From: Rhizobacter terrae
GTDB lineage: Bacteria; Pseudomonadota; Gammaproteobacteria; Burkholderiales; Burkholderiaceae_C
Direction: 5' to 3'
Assembly (NCBI RefSeq): GCF_003852895.1
Contig: NZ_QUSW01000005.1
Location: 124,001-188,000 of the forward strand
Length of the DNA stretch: 64,000 nt
Positions 61,462 through 64,000 of this stretch are shown piece by piece. Made by a program: the position numbers and the translations under genes. Positions within the stretch are counted from its first letter, which is position 1. The number at the start of each line of letters is the position of its first letter. A model generated the notes under the pieces. The model saw only the letters and a program-made list of their open reading frames with translations. It was not told where the DNA came from and ran no database searches.

Positions 61462-62727
61462 ATGAGCGAGGTCCTGGACGATGCGTCGTCATCGTGGAAG
61501 CCGACGTGGACGGCCACGCAGCACATCGTCGCGTCCGAAGGGGGTGTCATCGAAGCGGGCGACGTGTCGCTGGTGGTGCCACCAGATGCGCTGTTGACCG
61601 ACACCACGCTCACACTCACTTTCTCGGCCCTGGCGCAGCCGGGCGGCGACGAGCCCTGGAGCCCGTATCACGAGACGATCACGCTCGGCCCGCCGAGGTT
61701 CCAGGTGAAGAAGCCGCTGCGGCTGACCTGGGACGCCGCCGAATACGGCGAGGCTCAAAAGGCGGAGCTGGTCCGAAAGCTCCTGCGAGAAGCCACGCCG
61801 GAACATATGCAGGCCATCCAGCCCGAGGCCGTCGCCGATGCGAGAACACCATCGGAGCGTTTCGCTCACCATGAGACGCAGATCTTCCGGGCTTGCGCAG
61901 CTGCGGTCCAGGGGCCGGACGGGCCGACGCCGCCGATCACCGATCCCGACCAGCTCGCAGCGCTGCTGCAAGGCACGGTCCTGGCGGGCGCCACCCTGAC
62001 GAGGCTGCCCCTGCCCGAAGACCCGCGCCAGTTCGCCTTGCGCATCAGGTTGAACAACGTCGAGCCCCTGGTGGCATGGAGCGTGGCGCGGACGCTGGTG
62101 GCCCAGACCGGACGTTTTCCCATCCTCACCACGGCGGCCCAGATGAGCGTGGACTTCCAGGGGGAAGAAAGTTTCGAGCAGGCCCATTCGGGCCACGAAG
62201 ATGCGGCCGGCGAGCATGGAATCGACACGGACATCTCGGACAGTCCCTATGTCGATCACGTGCGTGCGATGGTCGATGTCGACCTGGCGCAAGAGCTGGA
62301 GGAGGCACGGGCCCGTTTCGAGGAGCGCGAGTCCACAGAGGAATGCCGCAGCTCCAGCAGCGCCCACCTGGATTGGTTCGGTCCGTCCCGATGGGGCGCC
62401 GTGCTGGTGCTGCTGCCCACGCCGAATTCGTGGGAGACCATCGCCTACCAGTCATGGTGGGGCGCGCAAGGCGAAGGCCCGGCACGGGCCATGAGCTTCT
62501 TCAAGCGGTGGAACGAACGCCACGGCGCCGAGCTGATCTGCAACTACGGGACGATGCTGCAGTTCGTCGTGCCCAACCCGCCCACGGATGCAGACACCGC
62601 GCTCGACCTGGCGAAGGAGCAGGCAGCCAACGGCTACGACACGGTCTGCCTGCCGGGCCTCAGCACGCGCGAACACGCCCGCGCGCTGCTGTCACTCCGT
62701 CGTTGGTTCCTTCGCAGCCAGCCTTGA
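61462..62727 (+). CDS. ZU5-like / DUF4253-like fusion protein
   Basis: The 421-residue protein has an N-terminal segment ASEGGVIEAGDVSLVVPPDA followed by a strand LTLTFSALAQ that resembles a ZU5 beta-sandwich domain (about 24-100), an unassigned middle, a helical EELEEARARFEERES-like region near residue 285, and a C-terminal part (about 300-410) with WGAVLVLLPTPNSWETIAYQ, RWNERHGAELICNYG, then FVVPNPPTDADTALDLAKEQ that matches the DUF4253 pattern. Neither domain has a known activity in bacteria. No signal peptide is seen. GGGGGGAG lies 6 bases before the ATG. The 3' end overlaps the convergent glucokinase gene by 36 bases. Confidence 0.75.
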   Translation: MSEVLDDASSSWKPTWTATQHIVASEGGVIEAGDVSLVVPPDALLTDTTLTLTFSALAQPGGDEPWSPYHETITLGPPRFQVKKPLRLTWDAAEYGEAQKAELVRKLLREATPEHMQAIQPEAVADARTPSERFAHHETQIFRACAAAVQGPDGPTPPITDPDQLAALLQGTVLAGATLTRLPLPEDPRQFALRIRLNNVEPLVAWSVARTLVAQTGRFPILTTAAQMSVDFQGEESFEQAHSGHEDAAGEHGIDTDISDSPYVDHVRAMVDVDLAQELEEARARFEERESTEECRSSSSAHLDWFGPSRWGAVLVLLPTPNSWETIAYQSWWGAQGEGPARAMSFFKRWNERHGAELICNYGTMLQFVVPNPPTDADTALDLAKEQAANGYDTVCLPGLSTREHARALLSLRRWFLRSQP

Positions 62728-63750
62728 GCGCATCGGGCGGAGCACGGGACGTTCCTGGGCGCCCTGTTCTCCGTCCTCCGGCACCAGGTCGGCCAGCGCC
62801 GCCGCAGCGCCGACCAACGCCGGCGTGTCCGCGACGATCACATGCGTCGGGATCGCCGCGTTGTGCGCCGTGAAGCGTCCCTTGGCCTCGAAGCGCTCGC
62901 GAAACGCAGAGCGCTCGAACGCATCGCCCAGCCGCGGCACGATGCCGCCGCCGATGAACACGCCGCCGGTCGCGCCCAGGGTCAGTGCAAGGTTGCCCGC
63001 GATGGTGCCCAGCATGGCGCAGAAGGTGTCCACGGTGGACGCGCAGCCCGGGTCGGTGCCGTCGAGTGCGCGTTGAACGATCTCGGCGGTGGAGAAGTCG
63101 CGAAAGCGGTGACCGTCCACCTCGCACACGGCTTGATGCAGCACCGGCAGGCCGATGCCTGACACCAGCCGCTCGGCCGACACATGCGGGAAGCGATTCC
63201 ACACACTCGCCAGGATGGCGTTCTCGCGTTCATCCACCGGGCTGAAGCTCACGTGCCCGCCTTCGCCGCGGATCGCGGCCCAGCCGCCACGCGATGGAAT
63301 GAGGCCCGACACGCCCAGGCCGGTGCCCGGCCCGATGACCGCGCGCGGCCCGCGGATGCGCGACGCACCGCCGCCCACCTGACGCAGGTCTTCGGCGCGC
63401 AGGTGCGGCAGCGACCAGGCGAGTGCCTCGAAGTCGTTGAGCAGCAGCAGCTCGTCCAGGTCGAGCTGGTGCTTGAGTGCCTGCACCGAGAACTCCCACT
63501 TCAGGTTGGTGAGCTTCACGCGGTCGCTGCTCACCACCGCCGCCACCGCGATCGCCGCACGCCGCGGGCGTGACTGCTCGGGCATGGCATCGAGCTGCTC
63601 GGCGATGGCGCTGTAGAGGTCCACGTAGTTCGCGCACGCCACCTTGGCGATCACGCGGGGTGCCGCAGTGCCGGACTCGTCCACGATGGCGAATCGTGCG
63701 TGCGTGCCGCCGACGTCGGCGACCAGGGCGGTGTGTTCCTCGATGCGCAT
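62692..63750 (-). CDS. glk: Glucokinase
   Basis: The 352-residue product is a bacterial ROK-independent glucokinase of the E. coli Glk type. ADVGGTHARFAI at 11-22 is the phosphate-binding motif, LLLNDFEALAWSLP holds the catalytic Asp, IGPGTGLGVSGL is the sugar/ATP site, GEGGHVSFSP and GGVFIGGGIVPR follow. It phosphorylates glucose with ATP in the cytoplasm. The C-terminus is about 25 residues longer than usual. It follows a sugar ABC transporter ATPase gene after 24 bases on the same strand, suggesting a sugar uptake operon extending beyond the window. Confidence 0.95.
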   Translation of the reverse strand: MRIEEHTALVADVGGTHARFAIVDESGTAAPRVIAKVACANYVDLYSAIAEQLDAMPEQSRPRRAAIAVAAVVSSDRVKLTNLKWEFSVQALKHQLDLDELLLLNDFEALAWSLPHLRAEDLRQVGGGASRIRGPRAVIGPGTGLGVSGLIPSRGGWAAIRGEGGHVSFSPVDERENAILASVWNRFPHVSAERLVSGIGLPVLHQAVCEVDGHRFRDFSTAEIVQRALDGTDPGCASTVDTFCAMLGTIAGNLALTLGATGGVFIGGGIVPRLGDAFERSAFRERFEAKGRFTAHNAAIPTHVIVADTPALVGAAAALADLVPEDGEQGAQERPVLRPMRSRLAAKEPTTE

Positions 63751-63774
63751 GGCAGAGCTCCTTGAAGAGGGGTC

Positions 63775-64000
63775 TCAGCCGTGGCAGGCGCGGCCGTCCG
63801 CATCGAAAAGCACGCAATGTGCCACGTCGGGCTTGAGGCCCACGCGCATGCCCACTTCCAGCGCAGCAGCGCGGCGCACCGGCAGCTTCACCGCCAGCAG
63901 AAGCTCGGTCTCGGGCACGCGGAAGTGGCCGATGGTCACGTCGCCCAGGTGCTCCAGCAGCTCGACGCTGGCGGGCACGCCTTCTTCCATGCCCACGACC
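63775..64000 (-). CDS. Sugar ABC transporter ATP-binding protein, C-terminal end only
   Basis: Only the last 75 codons are inside the window; the gene continues past its right edge. The residues ASVELLEHLGDVTIGHFRV, then ELLLAVKLPVRRAAALEVGM and DVAHCVLFDADGRACHG match the C-terminal OB-fold (TOBE) domain of MalK/UgpC-type ATPases, which regulate and energise carbohydrate uptake. The ATPase domain itself is not visible. The neighbouring glucokinase gene fits a glucose- or disaccharide-import operon. Confidence 0.88.
   Translation of the reverse strand, partial: VVGMEEGVPASVELLEHLGDVTIGHFRVPETELLLAVKLPVRRAAALEVGMRVGLKPDVAHCVLFDADGRACHG

Noticed and set aside
1-64000. tRNA, rRNA, CRISPR arrays, prophage or insertion sequences
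   Set aside because: No cloverleaf, ribosomal RNA segment, regularly spaced repeats, transposase or phage structural gene could be recognised by eye on either strand.

Overview
The window is a 64 kb piece of a very GC-rich chromosome. Gene content points to a betaproteobacterium of the order Burkholderiales, probably the Rubrivivax/Leptothrix/Roseateles side: a PEP-CTERM protein, a second infA gene beside a cold-shock gene, a SoxR regulon of the pseudomonad/Burkholderiales type, a leucine/isovalerate (liu) degradation cluster and many c-di-GMP enzymes. This is an inference from gene families; no rRNA, tRNA, CRISPR array or complete insertion sequence was seen.

Layout. 1-3607: three co-directional genes of unknown function; the first and third share a paralogous module and the third carries a C-terminal FAM173-like methyltransferase domain. 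3626-9590: a tiny minus-strand transcription unit, a secreted protein, ogt with an RNB ribonuclease, a PEP-CTERM protein, DinB, endonuclease V, and soxR with a divergent SoxR-box gene. 9666-13204: GST, DUF3297, a 7TM diguanylate cyclase and a secreted protein. 13209-14693: a LysM-CHAP-muramidase peptidoglycan hydrolase whose small secreted neighbour looks like an immunity partner. 14841-15935: a structured leader followed by a small conserved gene, a second infA and a cold-shock gene. 15961-23791: outer membrane and secreted proteins, a long inverted repeat, an MBL-fold protein divergent from a MocR regulator, an HtrA-like protease, a methyltransferase and a secreted esterase.

24-31 kb is a visibly more AT-rich accessory island. 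It holds a PtuA ATPase/PtuB HNH pair (Septu-type anti-phage system). Convergent to it lies a translationally coupled three-gene operon I cannot assign to a known system; its first protein carries a PD-(D/E)XK-like D...DxK pattern. This operon is the best candidate for an undescribed system. The island is flanked by gene-poor sequence with possible decayed coding remnants.

31-42.7 kb: a TorT/TorS-like periplasmic binding protein plus hybrid kinase, a degenerate membrane-anchored kinase, an sdpR-sdpI pair, a cytochrome P450 divergent from an AraC regulator, and a secreted zinc carboxypeptidase. 42.8-47.2 kb: a compact operon TonB receptor - YfiR - GGDEF/EAL enzyme. 47.4-53.2 kb: membrane proteins, a polysaccharide deacetylase, an ECF42-type sigma factor with its YCII partner, a small methyltransferase, DUF1003 and GNAT. 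53.2-61.4 kb: the liu cluster (liuB, liuC, liuD, liuE) with an AraC regulator divergent from it and DinB/DUF4126 genes interleaved. The window ends with a ZU5/DUF4253 fusion, glucokinase and the C-terminal end of a sugar ABC-transporter ATPase.
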